Shown in pieces: positions 1 to 11,522 of a stretch of 64,000 bases of DNA. The translations under genes and the position numbers were made by a program. The DNA lies in contig CM043953.1 of NCBI GenBank assembly GCA_014529385.2, positions 96,227,342-96,291,341 of the forward strand. The letters are read 5' to 3'. Source of the stretch: Adiantum capillus-veneris. Taxonomy: Eukaryota > Streptophyta > Polypodiopsida > Polypodiales > Pteridaceae. The notes beneath the pieces were generated by a model that worked only from the letters and a program-made list of their open reading frames with translations, was not told where the DNA came from and made no database searches. Within the stretch, counting starts at the first letter, position 1; every line of letters starts with the position of its first letter.

Positions 1-1065
1 AACTGCAAGGAGCTCCTTTTCGTATATGCCTAGAGCTTGCTCAACAGGGTCGAGCCTTCGACTCTCATAGCCTATGGCGTGCCCTTCTTGGAGAAAAACA
101 GCTCCAAGGCAATCACCACAAGCATCGCATTGGACCTCAAATGGTTTTGAGAGATCCGGTAGTGTAAGCACAGGTTGAGAGATAAGCTTTTCTTTAAGCT
201 TTTCGAAAGCATTGTTCTCCTTAGCAGACCATGTATACCTAACGCTTTTCTTTGTTAGGTCATGTAATGGTCCTGCAATTTGTGAGAACTTTTCTATGAA
301 GCGTCTATAGTATGCACACATACCTATGAAGCTTCTTAGTTCATGAAGATTCCTTGGTTTAGGCCATCCTTTTATTACCTCTAACTTGGATGGATCCATT
401 TGGATGCCATCTTGAGAGATAATATGACCTAAATACTGAATCTCTTGCAAGAAAAATTCACTTTTCTTTCGATTAACATAAAGTTTATTCTCTCTTAAAA
501 CTTGAAATATTACCCGGAGGTGTTGCTTGTGTTCCTCCAATAAATTAGAGTAGATGATAATATCATCAAAGAACACTCCAGTGAAGGTTCGATGAGGCCT
601 GAACAGCTTCTCCATCAAGCGGTTGAATGTGGCTGGTGCATTGGTCAAGCCAAAAGGCATGACAATGTATTCGTAAAGACAAAATGTAGTACGAAATGCG
701 GTCATTACAATGTCTTGATCAACTATCCTTATTTGATGATATCGACTTTTTAGGTCAACCCTACTGAAGTAGGTCGATCCTTGTAGCTTATCAAATAGGT
801 CTTCTACCCGTGGAACGGGAAACCTATTCTTGATAGTGATCCTATTTAGTGCTCTATAGTTGACACACATACGATATGTGCCGTCTTTCTTTTGCACTAA
901 TAGCACAGGTGAGCAAAATGGAGATGAGCTTAGCCTAACCATACCCTTCTCAACTAACTCATGCACTTGCCGCATAATCTCCTTTTGTTGAGCTTGAGAA
1001 ACTCTATAAGGAGGTTTATTAGGCGGTGAACTTCCAGGAAGAAGTTCAATTGCATGGTCATCATT
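1..1065 (-). pseudogene. gypsy A1 reverse transcriptase plus start of RNase H (partial)
   Basis: The minus strand reads without a stop I could find from about 1065 to the window edge. It shows standard Ty3/gypsy RT blocks. These include a CSPVLLVQKKDG block near 890, an MPFGLTNAPATF block near 650 and the catalytic FFDD motif near 575, a common plant variant of YxDD. A YLGH block and the first RNase H aspartate (CDAC) follow near 150. RT copies element RNA into DNA. A TGA at about 1066-1068 separates this frame from the protease segment upstream, so the polyprotein is interrupted. The C-terminal RNase H and the integrase are outside the window. Confidence 0.88.
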
Positions 1066-1068
1066 ACC

Positions 1069-2027
1069 TCATTTAGGAGGTAGCTCACAAGGGATGTCGT
1101 CAATAAAAACATCTTGAAACCCCTTGAGAAAATTGGATAACTCTAATTCCTTTTGGTTGCTTTTATTTTCTTTTGCTAAAGCATTAGGTTCATTTTGAGA
1201 GTATTTAACAAAAATCATGTACACGGAAATAGAGCTCTTTATTGACTTGTTAAAAGCTGGTGTATGTACAATGGGGATGGTGTTACCCATTTCCTTAGCA
1301 TCTATATACATGTCTTTTTCCCTGAACTTAAAGGAGATTCTCCTTTCAGGAAATTTAACATCGGCAGCCAGGCGGTCAAACCATGGTGCCCCTAGGATTA
1401 CATCCTCATGCTTGAGAGGAGAGATAAAGAAGTCCTCTTTGTCCACATAGCCTTGGACATGAAGCCTCAATTTCCCGATTAAGGGAGTGATTGAAGTTCT
1501 TGCCCCTTGAAGGCACTGTCTGCGGGTAGGACATCTCCCATCTCGTAGGATTGTATTCCTAGCTTGGTGGCCAACTCTATAGATATAAAATTGTGAGTAG
1601 AACCAGGGTCAAAGAGAATAAAAGCATCATGTTCTCTTACCTTTCCCCAAGCATGGCATAGAGGAGATCCTTTGTGGTGAGTTTGGTGAGTCTCCTCCTC
1701 TTGGATTTCAACCAAGGAAGCTCTAGGAGGATTTTGGCGGTTGTTCTTTTGGGGACAAGCGCGGTAAGCATGCCCTTGTTCGCCGCACTTGAAACACCGG
1801 TTATCCTTACGATAACGCTCAAGCTCTTCAGGAAAGAGTTTATTCTTACCTTTGTAAACTCCCTTCTCTTTAGCTTTGTTGGAGTTGCCCTTAGGAGACT
1901 TTTGGAAATTGTCCTTCCCCTTAGGCTCATTGGAACCCTTGTTTTCCGAGGGCTTATTATTTCTTTTTGCCCCCGTTTGGAAATTGATTCGAGAGGAGAC
2001 CATAGTGTGGTCTTTGGGAGTTGACAT
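1069..2027 (-). pseudogene. gypsy A1 zinc knuckle and aspartic protease (frameshifted)
   Basis: The segment 1479-2027 encodes a basic, Lys/Asn-rich stretch, then a CCHC zinc knuckle (CFKCGEQGHAYRAC, residues about 78-91), then a retropepsin start FDPGSTHNF (Asp at about residue 140). The usual motif is D-S/T-G, so DPG is a deviation that may impair catalysis. The frame is lost near 1500 and resumes in 1069-1470, which carries the protease C-terminal ILGAPWF signature and a linker into RT. The zinc knuckle binds element RNA, and the protease would process the polyprotein. I infer one frameshift at about 1490-1510 and a stop at about 1066. Confidence 0.85.
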
Positions 2028-3195
2028 ACTCCGCCATTTCTTCGGTTAAGCCCGCACAAAATTGTTGCTTTTGCTCTCCAAAATCCAACTTTTTGAAGAA
2101 AGTGGCTTTGAGTTGCAGGTCCCAAAACTTGTCTACATATTTGTGGATAGATTCATTGGGAGAGAGCTTTAAGCGTCGCCATTCGGTGAGTACTTTGTCT
2201 TTGGCATCGGTGGCCAAAAACTCCTTCATAATGGAAGCTCTTAAAGCTTTCCATGTTCGTGGAGCTTCACCGTTGGCTCGTAGGCTAGACGACCATTGTC
2301 TGGCGGACTTTTGAAAGTGCATAGCTACATGGCATAGCTTAGAGGACTCCGTGAAGCCCTCATCTCCAAATGCCACATCGAATTGTTGGATAAAGGCCAA
2401 GACTTTGTCCGTAGCACCAAAGGTACCATCATAGGTAAGGAAAGAGATGCTCTTCCCTCCATCTTTGAATTTATTCAACTTGGACGACCTCTTCCATGCG
2501 GCACAGGATTTCCTATGACCTCTTCTTTTTGATGGTTCAAAGGTTGCACCATCACTTTCTTCAGAAGGTGAAGAATTTGAAGAAGGTGGAGAAGAGGGTG
2601 ACCTCTTTCTCGCCTTTTTCTTGTCTTGATCTTTGTCGTCTTCACCATAGCTTTCATAAGAGGAAGAGGATGAAGAATATGGAGAAGAGGGTGTCCTCTT
2701 TCTCGCCTTTTTCTTCTCTTGATTTTTATCATCCCTCTTTGAATTATGGCGTGGAGAAGAGTGTGATGGTCTTCTCCGCTTTGGTGGTGATGGAGAGACT
2801 TTAGCACGCCGTCTTCGTGGAGCCATCTCCGCCGAGGTGGCGGGAGACTCGCTTCTTTCTCGTTCTTTTGGTGGAGGCTCTTGAGTTCTCCTTTGGGAAG
2901 GAGATGCATCATCAAGAAGTAAATTCTTGAGCTCTTCATATGGATTCTCTTCTTCTTCCCGAATCAGAGAGAGACCTCTTTTGGTAGTCTCACAAGGAGG
3001 CTTCCTAGGTGTTCTCTCGTCATGGTGATGAGCTTGGGGAATCTCGTGAGCACGGAGCTGCCGTTGCACTTCACTTTGGAGAGATGGATTGCCCATGGCT
3101 TGTTGAAGCCTAGAAACAAGATAGTTAACAAGCATTGAAGCATCATTAGTAGCTTGCTCAACATTAATTTCACTCTCTTTACTATTGTCAGCCAT
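1957..3195 (-). pseudogene. gypsy A1 gag
   Basis: A 412-codon frame starts at an ATG 396 bp downstream of the primer-binding site. The first 100 residues are polar. Residues about 100-230 are very rich in Ser, Arg, Lys and Pro, with two similar KKKARKR-SPSSP blocks suggesting an internal duplication. The C-terminal third is a Retrotrans_gag-like domain (FIQQFDVAFGDEG, then an ARQWSSSL block, then a YVDKFWDLQLKAT block). Gag forms the virus-like particle. The zinc-knuckle frame (1479-2027) overlaps the 3' end in another frame, so a frameshift near 2000-2030 is likely. A truncated homologue in plus orientation is at 35358-46480. Confidence 0.85.
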
Positions 3196-3590
3196 TCTAA
3201 CAACTTTTAGGTGTACTTTGGCACTTCAAGCCCTAGTTGCTACTCCTCTTTACCCCTTTAGAAAAAAGCACTCAAGCTACTGTACCTGCGGCTCAAATAC
3301 CATTAATTGCAAGGAATAGAAGAGAGGGTCTTTCGACACCAAAACAGCACCGGCTCCTGTCAAGCTTCTAATAGCTCAATAGTGGTTAAGCCGTAGCCGT
3401 AGGCAAGCCCCGTAGGACTCCACTATTAAGACCATATCACTCGACGGTGATACCCCGTTAACTGCACGAAGGCAGGCGCACTGCAACGCTGAAAAATCCC
3501 TATTCTACTTACTCACAGGCAATTAATAATACCAACCATTTGTAGCTAGCTCCAGGACCTCCCTTCTTGAGCAACAAAGAGAAACCTTGA
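3196..3590 (-). other. gypsy A1 untranslated leader
   Basis: This noncoding stretch lies between the primer-binding site and the gag ATG. It matches the leader of copy A2 (34813-35245), including the segment around 'caattaatg' and the GGGATTTTTCAGCC stretch. A1 carries a single copy of the unit that is duplicated in A2. I see no ORF or RNA gene in it. Confidence 0.7.
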
Positions 3591-3602
3591 TCTCTGATAC
3601 CA
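3591..3602 (-). other. Primer-binding site, initiator-Met tRNA type (gypsy A1)
   Basis: On the minus strand this reads TGGTATCAGAGA, matching the usual plant retrotransposon site complementary to the 3' end of initiator methionine tRNA. It lies one or two bases from the end of the 5' LTR, which is where reverse transcription is primed. Confidence 0.85.
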
Positions 3603-3603
3603 A

Positions 3604-5194
3604 TGTAACATTTAATGGCCTAATAACTTATGTGTAGCGGAAACTAGCATGAACATAGTGGGCATTTCATTAGAATAGATTCCTAATGAGAATTACAAGA
3701 GTGCTTGGGTGGAGAGAGCAGCAAAAAGCATAACACCTAGTCAGATAGCATCGACAATACTTTCAAAAGAGAGAGAAATTAAGCTATTGACAACAGTTGA
3801 GGACCGGATTTTCATGGAGCCGGTCCACCCTCCAAAAGGCTTTGTATTATGGTTTCTCCCATCAAGAGAGACATTATACAATACAATTCTTTGTGTTCCT
3901 TCAAGACTAGCTAGTGCAATGAAGATGGAAACTTCATGCACTAAGCAAAACACTTAACAAACACAACTTGAATTATCCCCGTTCTCAAACCAAGACCTCA
4001 CACACCTTCGAAGATGGTGAGAGCAAGCAGGGTATGAGAGTAGATTGAGAGGAAGAAGAAGTATCTTATGAGAAAGATGTACATCTCCTCACATAATCAC
4101 TCATATGTAGCATAGCTTAGCTTAGAAATTAGCTTGGTAGAGGAGATGAGCATGCATTGAAGCTTGGCTCTTGATTGGATTTGCATCCACATGCCAAGAG
4201 AGTGTTGATGTAGGTTTCTATCTCACAAGCTTGGAGTAGGTGATGAGTTCTCCATTAAAGCTTGGGAAGAGATAGTATTTTCTTTTTCACACATGAGCTT
4301 GTGTGTGTGTGTGTGTGTGATAATGCCTTGCAAAAATCAGCCCCCTCTCTCTCTTGGGCGAGCCCTCTTGCTAATTGCTTTTGCTGAAGCCTCATTGGCC
4401 CTCCCCAAGTCAAGCCAATTACAATTAAGCAGCACAAGTGATAGCCTTCTGACATGTGTCCCCCTTTCCCCTTTTGCGAGAGCTTTAGGTAATTAAATAA
4501 TTAAACTAAACTCTCATTGGACCCCTTTGCCTCCTGGCCAATAGGAATCAGGCAAGCCATGGGGCTCCTGAATGCTCATTGGACCCCTTGGGAGACTGCC
4601 CAATAGTCTTCTAGGAGACTTAATTCTCATTGGTTTCTTTTATTAAATGTTTTTAAATTAATTAAACTACATTTACTCTAGCTTAATTCTCATTGGTCCA
4701 CTTCAAGGGTCATCCAATAGAAATTGGGCACACCTTGTGGGCATCTGGCCTAGGGAGCTGACATGTGTCCCTCATTCCCTTTGTGTAAAGGGAGCCTGTG
4801 TGTGTGTGTGTGTGTGGATTTCTCTCTCATCCCCTACCTTTAGGGCTCGCCCCCTCCCATGTAGGGATGTGCAAAGACTTTTAGGGCACACACAAAGCAT
4901 CCAATTTTCCCTAGGGTTGACCTTTGGACACAACCTTTGAATTTTGGAACGTTAACATTTTGGAAGTCTTAATGGGCTGAACCTTAGGGTCTTTTTAGCC
5001 CATTGTTGCACATGGCTCTTTTGCATATGGCCCCCCCTTTGGATCCCTATTTTCCCTCCTTTGGATCCCAACTGTGGCCGGTCTACTACCTTAACCAATA
5101 TTCTAGCTTTTTCTCCCCTGGCCTTCCCCACATTAAATGATCAGTTTAATATGAGAAAATCATTTAGGAGAATTAGATATTGATTATTATGACA
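3604..5194 (-). repeat. 5' LTR of gypsy A1
   Basis: On the minus strand the LTR runs from TGTCATAATAATC to ...AATGTTACA, about 1.59 kb with TG...CA ends. The same ends occur in the LTRs at 33256-34714 and (start only) 51787. It contains several CCAATgag-type repeats and (GT)n runs near 4300 and 4800. It is followed by AGATA at 5195-5199, where the target duplication would lie; the other copy is outside the window. Confidence 0.88.
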
Positions 5195-5345
5195 AGATAA
5201 GTGCTCCTTTTTCTTCCAAACTTTTTTCATGTTAGGTTCCTAATTCATAGATGCTCGATTTTGTGCTCGAATCCTTGGAACCGTCTTCTGTTTCTTTGGT
5301 AAAGTTTTTAGATACTCAGATCTGATTTGGTTATCCACAAGTTGT
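5195..5345 (-). pseudogene. Small tail fragment of gypsy C between two insertions
   Basis: Read on the minus strand, this 150-bp piece continues in frame from the gypsy C sequence at 10536 and beyond once copia-A1 and one copy of its GCTTT duplication are removed. The join spans the residues WIPKAQLVDNQ. A TAG stop follows near 5245. It shows that copia-A1 and gypsy A1 both landed in the 3' part of the same older element. Confidence 0.7.
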
Positions 5346-5350
5346 GCTTT

Positions 5351-5577
5351 TGTTACCAGATACATGTGGTAGTGATGTGTGTGAACACACTAGGACCACC
5401 GGGGCATTTTTTCCCTCTTGAGGAGGTTTTTTCCCACGTGCATTGTATATACGCCCATCACTCTAGGGCTATCTATCTTTCCATTGCACACTAAGTAATA
5501 CACTCTCTATTGTATTCCTTGAGCTTCCTTCGTCTTCTCCAAGCTGTGTGTGTTTCTCTGCAACCCTAATTCCAACA
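5351..5577 (+). repeat. 5' LTR of copia-A1
   Basis: It runs from TGTTACCAGATACATG to ...AATTCCAACA. A TATA-like 'gtatatac' lies at about 5446. The next bases (ATTGGTATCCGAG) fit a copia primer-binding site immediately downstream. Confidence 0.92.
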
Positions 5578-5940
5578 ATTGGTATCCGAGTAGGTCGCAT
5601 CCTCCCGGGGTTAGTCGCCAGCTGCTCCAGCTCACGCCTGCTCACTTTCTCCGATTTCAGTGAGCTTTGGCGAGCGTTCGCAGGTCGACAAATATTTTGG
5701 GTAAACTCGAAGAGCTCGGTCTGCTCAGAATTTTGATTTGGGCTCATTTCGGCCTCCGTTTCCACTATAGTCAGTACTGCACAGGCTAATTCGTCATTTT
5801 GTGCAAAATTTCTGTCAGTGCCGTTTTCTACATAACAGGTGCCTTATAGTCTTCTACGGTTTGTGCTATATAGCACAGGTTTTTCCCGCTCCATTTCTCC
5901 TATTTTCAGGTAATTTTCACATCAGGTGCAGCATTTACCA

Positions 5941-7016
5941 TGGCTGACAACAACAACACAGATGTGTTCAAGATGTTTGCTTCTAAGGACAGGTTGGATG
6001 GGGAAAACTACTCTATGTGGGCTTATATGATGCAACATGTTCTTGTGTCAAAAGGTGTCTAGAACATTGTGCAGGGCATTGATGTACGTCCTGGTTCTGA
6101 GGATGTAGGCGATGTTGAGGATGTTGCAGGTCTTGCTACAAGGATTGCAACTGTTAGAGTTGTTTTGCCTACGACAGAACAAGCTCGTTGGGATGTTAAG
6201 GATGCGCAGGCTCATGCATTGATTGCGTTGTCTGTGAAGCGCACCATTGTTCCTCACATACGTTCAGCAAAATCAGCAAAACAAGCTTGGGATATTTTAG
6301 CAGGTCTTTATGCAAGCCGCAATGAGGCTTAAATTGCTTTGCTGCGTAAAGAGCTGGAGTCGAAGATTATGCATGAGGAAGATGATATGGACACTTTCCT
6401 TGCTAGTGTCAAGGATATCAATGAGCGGCTTATTTCTGCAGGTGAAGTCATTTCAGATAGTTCCCTTATGCAGACTGTTCTTGATGCCTTCCCAGATTCC
6501 TACCAGACTTTTGCTAGTACTTGGAGACTGATGACCCAAGGAAATCCAGAAGTTGTCAAGTTTGATGCATTATGCACATTGCTGTTGCAACAGTCACTTT
6601 CCAGAAAAAACAGGACTTGGCAGCGTGTAGTTGAACAGGCTTTTATTGCTTCTCAAAGAAAGGGTGGTAACAGTAATGCAACCACTTCTTATGGTTTTGC
6701 TGCCAGTGGAAAAAATTATGTTCCTAATGCTTCTGCTAGCAGCAATTCGTCTGGAAATTCTGGTGATAAGGGCAAAAAGAAGATGCGTTGCCATTATTGT
6801 AAAGCTAATGATCACTTGATCAAGTCGTGTCCTAAGTTGAAGGCCAAAGAGGCTAAGAAGAAAGAGGGTGGTTCCACTACAAATGCTGGTTCCACTACAA
6901 ATGCACCCATTGTTGAGTCTTCTGTGAAAAGAGACTGTGTTGCTGATGTTGATGTAGAATGGGTTTTTAGCACAGAGTGCACTTACAATCCTGCTGTCCA
7001 TGATGCATGCTTGTGA
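5941..7016 (+). pseudogene. copia-A1 gag with CCHC zinc knuckle
   Basis: The ATG at 5941 opens a copia gag (MADNNNTDVFKMF, then the LDGENYSMWAYMM block typical of the UBN2/Retrotran_gag family). The frame is stopped by TAG at about 6060 and TAA at about 6330. It then runs from 6339 to 7016 with FLASVKDINERL and the zinc knuckle CHYCKANDHLIKSC near 6790-6830. Without the two stops it would be about 350 residues, a normal copia gag length. A further stop at 7014 separates it from the protease. Gag packages element RNA. Confidence 0.88.
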
Positions 7017-8372
7017 GTTGGTGCTGTAGATTCACATGTGTGGTATTTCGACAGTGGTGCTACAAAGCACATTACCTCACAGCGTGAATTGTTTACCTCT
7101 CTTGAGTCTGTCCCTCATGGGAATTCAGTCACTTGTGCCAACAACGCCTCTTATCCAGTTCAGGGAGTTGGAAAGATTGTGCTCACTGCTGCTAATGGAA
7201 GTTCCTTCACACTTATTGATGCACTTTATGTACCTGGGATCAAGAAGAATCTCTTGTCTGTATCCGCACTTTCTAGACTTGGACTTGTAGTCAAATTTGG
7301 GGATGACATATGTACAGTTCATGATCTCAGTTTTGGTGATGAAATTGTTGCATATGGCCTTTTGTGCCGTGGGCTGTATAAGCTCACTTTGTATGACAAG
7401 TGTGGACAAAATTTTGCAAATGTTGTTGCAGATTCAAGGGCTATTTCAGATGCAAAACTTTGGCATACACGTTTTGGTCATCTAAATTTTGCCAGTTTGC
7501 TGCGTTTGCAGAAATTTGATATGGTTGCTTCTTTGCCGCCTCTTGAAGCACCTGTCAAACATGTTTGTGAAGGCTGTATTTTGGGTAAGATGCAGCATTC
7601 TAAATTTCCAAAGGATGGTTCAGTTCGGGCCACATGCAGGTTGCAGCTTGTGCATAGTGATGTTTGTGGGCCCATGCAAACTCCGTCCTTGGGCAATTAC
7701 CTGTACTTTGTGACTTTCATTGATGATTACTCCAGGCATGCATGGGCATTTCTGCTTAAAGGGAAGTCCGAAGTTTTTATGTGCTTCAAACAATTTCTGG
7801 CTATGGCTGAAAATGTCTCGAAATGTACTATGGGCACCCTCCGTTCCGATCGAGGGGGGGAGTATATGTCTCATGAATTTAATGCATTTCTGGCTAATCA
7901 TGGGATAAAACACCAATGTACAGTGCCTTATACACCTCAGCAAAACGGTGTTGCTGAGAGGAAAAACAGGTCACTGACGGAAATGGCACGATGTATGGTC
8001 AAAAGTCAAGCTTTGCCGCATTCTTTTTGTCTTGAGGCCATTATGTGTGCCACTTATGTACTTAACAGGTGTCCTACGAAAGCTTTGCAGTCTATTACTC
8101 CAGATTAAGCATGGCATGATAGAAAGCCTTCTATTGAGCACATGCGTGTTTTTCGCTATTTGGCATATTCTTTGGTGCCACAAGTGCAGAGAAGAAAATT
8201 GGATGATAAGGCTGTCAAATGTATTTTTGTTGGTTATAGTACTGAAAGCAAAGGTTACAGGTTGTATCATCCGCAAACAAAACATATTCTGGTTTCACGG
8301 GATGTAGTGTTTGTGGAAGATTCTGTTCAGGCCTTGTTGTCATGTACTAGAGACAGTAATGTAAGCTCATAG
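7017..8372 (+). pseudogene. copia-A1 protease and integrase
   Basis: The frame 7038-8108 opens with the retropepsin motif WYFDSGATKHITS. Next are the GAG-pre-integrase and zinc-binding region (HTRFGHLNF, then CEGCILGK). The integrase core has catalytic residues Asp in HSDVCGP, Asp in LRSDRGGEY and Glu in NGVAERKN. A TAA at 8106 (in PD-stop-AWHDRK) interrupts the frame. It continues at 8109-8370 with the FVGYSTESKGYRLYHP block that normally follows the core. Integrase inserts the cDNA. All three catalytic residues remain, so decay here is by stops and not by loss of the active site. Confidence 0.9.
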
Positions 8373-8449
8373 GACATTTATGACACTTTGTTTCTCTTTT
8401 AAGTGGTGGAAATACGAATGTAAGTTCCAATGAGGCAAATGTACAGCCT

Positions 8450-10228
8450 ATGGGGGTTTTTGAAGATGTTTTAGATCAGCCTATTACTGATGCAGATGTA
8501 CATGATGTACTTGATGAGGAAAGGGCTGAAAATGAGCAGGCTAGAGGTATGCCAAAATGGCTGGTGCACACTTTGCGTGACAGTAAATTGGATGCACCTT
8601 TGTCTAGTCGTACTCGTTCAGGCTCTCGCCATGCATCTTATGCATCAGATTGTTATGATTTGGCTGTGTCTAGTTTACATGATGTTGAGGAGCCTCTGTC
8701 TTTTGATGAAGCACAGAATTCAGAAAATTGGATGGCTGCCTTTCAATCAGAATATGATGCACTTATAGAAAATGACACATGGACTTTATGTGATTTGTCT
8801 CCTGGCAAAAAGGCCATTGGTACGAAGTGGGTTTACAAGTTGAAACGCAAGCCGGATGGTGAGATTGATCGCCATAAGGCTCGACTTGTTGCAAAGGGTT
8901 ATGCACAGCAAAAAGGCATAGATTATGAAGAGACTTTTGCTCCCACTTGTCGTATGACTACTGTTCGTTTTCTATGTGCATTGGCAGCTCATTTTTGTTG
9001 GGATGTACATCAATCAGACATTGTTAGTGCTTTCTTGAATGGTGACATATTTGAGGAAGTTTATGTAATGCAGCCTCGCGGTTTTGTCATAAAAGGACAA
9101 GAGGACAAAGTGTGCAAATGTAACAAGGCTTTGTATGGGTTGAAGCAATATCCTCGTGCTTGGTATGAGAAAGCTGACACTCATTTGGTCAAACAAGGCT
9201 TTTGTAACAGTCCAACAGAAAGCACATTGTATGTAAAGCATGAGGGTGATGTATTTCTCATCGTGGTTCTTTATGTTGATGATTTGTTGATCACTAGACC
9301 AAATGAGAGAAATATTGCTGAATTTAAGGCTGATTTGAATGCTACTTTCAAGATGAAAGATTTGGGGCTGTTGCATCATTACTTGGGTATACAGTTTAAG
9401 CAGTGTGATGGTGGTATTGCCTTGTGTCAGAAAAGTTACATAGAGACATTGCTATGTAAGTTTGGACTTGAGGATTGCAAACCTATTGCCACTCCCATGG
9501 AAATAGGTTTGAAGTTGAGTCTACATGATGCTGGCGATCCTGCTGATGTCACTCTTTACCAAACTGCTCTTGGCTGCCTCATTTATGTATGCAACACGAG
9601 GCCGGATATTCAGTTTGCAGTCTCACAGGTCAGCAGATTTATGCATAGCCCAGGGTCTAAGCATTGGCAGGCTGTCAAGAGGAGTTTCCGCTACCTTAGT
9701 GGCACTTTACATCTTGGCTTGTTTTATCCCAAGGGGGGATCATTGCCGCCAGACTTACATGCTTTTTCGGACTCAGATTGGGCTGGTTGTTTTGACACAC
9801 AAGTGTCCACAAGTGGTTTTTGTTTCATGCTTGGCAGCTCATGTATATCATGGTTGAGCAAGAAGCAACTTACTGTGGCCACTTCGAGTTGTGAGGCTGA
9901 GTACATGGAAGTATTCACAGCTACGGTTGAGTGTGTATGGCCCAGACGCCTTATGGCTGATTTGGGTGTTGGAGAGGACACTGCCAACACTATCTACACT
10001 GACAGTCAGAGCGCATTGGCAGTTGCGAGGAACCCAGTTTTTCATGCTTGCACAAAGCACATTGAGGTGCATTACCACTATGTCAGGGAGAGGCTCTCAG
10101 CAGGAGAGATCAGCTTGGCTTATGTGCCAACACAGGACAACCTTGCAGATATTTTCACAAAGGCATTGTCTCATGAGAAGCTTGAAGCTTTCCGCAAAGC
10201 TTTGGGCTTACTCCCCTTTGTGGACTGA
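8450..10228 (+). pseudogene. copia-A1 reverse transcriptase and RNase H
   Basis: A 592-codon open frame covers the integrase tail, the complete copia RT (RVT_2) and RNase H. RT blocks include TKWVYKLKRKPDGEIDRHKARLVAKG, of which the KARLVAKG part sits near residue 143. The catalytic YVDD is at residues 275-278. RNase H shows FSDSDWAG, SSCEAEYM and TDSQSALAVARNP, ending with the usual LADIFTKAL and a stop at 10226. This is the best preserved part of the element, but it has no start of its own because it is the C-terminal part of a polyprotein cut by upstream stops. Confidence 0.9.
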
Positions 10229-10303
10229 TCCTGTCCTCAAGGCATGGCACTTCCCTTTACTCATGTGCCAGCTCTCATTTACCGCATCACTCCAGGGGGG
10301 ATT

Positions 10304-10530
10304 TGTTACCATATACATGTGGTAGTGATGTGTGTGAACACACTAGGACCGCCGAGGCATTTTTTCCCTCTTTAGGAGGTTTTTTCCCCCGTGCATTGTA
10401 TATACGCCCATCACTCTAGGGCTATCTATCTTTCCATTGCACACTAAGTAATACACTCTCTATTGTGTGCCTTGAGCTTCCTTCGTCTTGTCCAAGCTAT
10501 GTGTGTTTCTCTGCAACCCTAATTCCAACT
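10304..10530 (+). repeat. 3' LTR of copia-A1
   Basis: The same length as the 5' LTR, with few differences. The terminal base is T where the 5' LTR has A, so the end reads ...CCAACT and has lost the canonical CA. The adjacent GCTTT target duplication fixes the boundary despite that change. Confidence 0.92.
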
Positions 10531-10689
10531 GCTTTTGGTATCCAAATTTGCCTGACTCCTTGCATGCTAATTGTAGCATTTTTTTGTCGACGGGATGGAG
10601 AAGATTTGCTTCGTGGATTGGTCCTCTGATTGCACCTTTTCCATTCCTCTTTGCTTGGTGCAATGGGAAAAATGAGTTGCCCTCCTTAA

Positions 10690-11031
10690 AGTGATAGCTT
10701 TAGCTGATTTGTATCCCAATCTGGTAATGCTTTGTATGTTCGCATCCAAGGAATACCAAGAATCATAGTCTCATTCATGTGTTCATCTGGCAAGCATACA
10801 AAATGATTCGGACATGAGCATTCATGTACTACCACATTCAGGTTGACCACTCCCAATGCTGAATTTGGATTCTTGTTGCATCCTTTGATTGTCGTTATTC
10901 CTACGGGCAGTCAATTCTTGACTTGTTGCTTTCTTGTATGTGGAATAACTGACTGCATTCACTCTAGCTCCTGTGTCTACCAAAGCATTGGTGCTATGAT
11001 TATTGAGCTGTACTTTGATGCGCATATCCAT
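10690..11031 (-). pseudogene. gypsy C second retropepsin-like domain, downstream of integrase
   Basis: On the minus strand, about 10822-11031 encodes MDMRIKVQLNN followed by the aspartic protease motif ALVDTGARVNAVS. The frame then continues through 10690-10820 with the C-terminal signature MILGIPWMRTYKALPDWD. Together these are both halves of a retropepsin fold. It lies after the integrase and its C-terminal domain, whereas the element already has a protease (EILDSGAGIAIA) upstream of RT at about 20150. A TAA follows the domain near 10690. A duplicated or captured protease is the simplest reading. A different element fused here is the alternative. Confidence 0.65.
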
Positions 11032-11400
11032 TCTATCCAGTCGTCATCTGTTGAAACTGCATCTTTAGGTAATTCCAATTGTTGATCATCTATTTCCAAA
11101 GTGTTGATGGGAATCGATAGCTTTTGATTCTTGAGAGCAGGTTTACGCTTGAGTACCCGAAGTCTAGCGTCCTCTTGGGCTTCATCAATAACCTGTTGTC
11201 GCTTCATCTTTCTTAGTTTGGTTGCATGCATTCTCTCTAGCAATTCATTGGTTAGTGGAAAATTGTTTTTTTTTAAACGACATCCACTAATCCAATTAGC
11301 CATTGGTTCACCATCTAAGTTTGATAATTTTACTGCTCCACTTGGAGATACATCTTCAATGATAAATGGTCCATATCCCTTTTCTTAAACTTGAATGTGT
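10977..11400 (-). pseudogene. gypsy C integrase C-terminal segment
   Basis: The minus strand reads a GAVKLSNLDGEPMANWISGCRLKKN block, shown here in parts: SGAVKLSNLDG and then MANWISGCRLKK. This resembles the GPY/F-type C-terminal domain that follows the integrase core in plant gypsy elements. A basic, Lys/Arg-rich helix (ATKLRKMKRQQVIDEAQED) and a short acidic stretch follow. The segment connects the integrase core to the second protease-like domain. The region between 11400 and 11522 carries stops in this frame. Confidence 0.6.
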
Positions 11401-11522
11401 TGCTTAAGGGAATAGACTAGAACTAAGTCCCCTTTCTTGAAAATTTTGGTGATTAAGTGGGAATAAAAAAACTGTTTTTGTTTCCGCTTTTGTGCATAGA
11501 TATGAGCTACATCAGTTAGCCT

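Larger units (their letters stand above)
1..5194 (-). mobile_element. Ty3/gypsy LTR retrotransposon, family A copy A1 (partial, runs off left edge)
   Basis: On the minus strand the order is 5' LTR (3604-5194), primer-binding site, gag, CCHC zinc knuckle, protease, reverse transcriptase and the start of RNase H. That is the Ty3/gypsy order. The integrase and 3' LTR lie beyond position 1. At least one stop and two frameshifts break the coding region, so this copy is inactive. The LTR edge at 5194 abuts sequence of the larger gypsy C element, which resumes beyond copia-A1 in the same open frame, so A1 inserted into C. Family A recurs in the window at 33256, 51787 and 60755. Confidence 0.9.
5351..10530 (+). 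mobile_element. Ty1/copia LTR retrotransposon copia-A1, full length, with TSD GCTTT
   Basis: Two 227-bp direct LTRs (5351-5577 and 10304-10530) bracket gag, protease, integrase, RT and RNase H in the Ty1/copia order on the plus strand. GCTTT at 5346-5350 and 10531-10535 is a perfect 5-bp target duplication. A polypurine tract (CCAGGGGGGAT) ends just before the 3' LTR. Stops at about 6060, 6330, 7014, 8106 and 8370, plus a break near 8400, inactivate it. Related fragments lie at 41609-44848 and 55099-55933. Confidence 0.95.
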
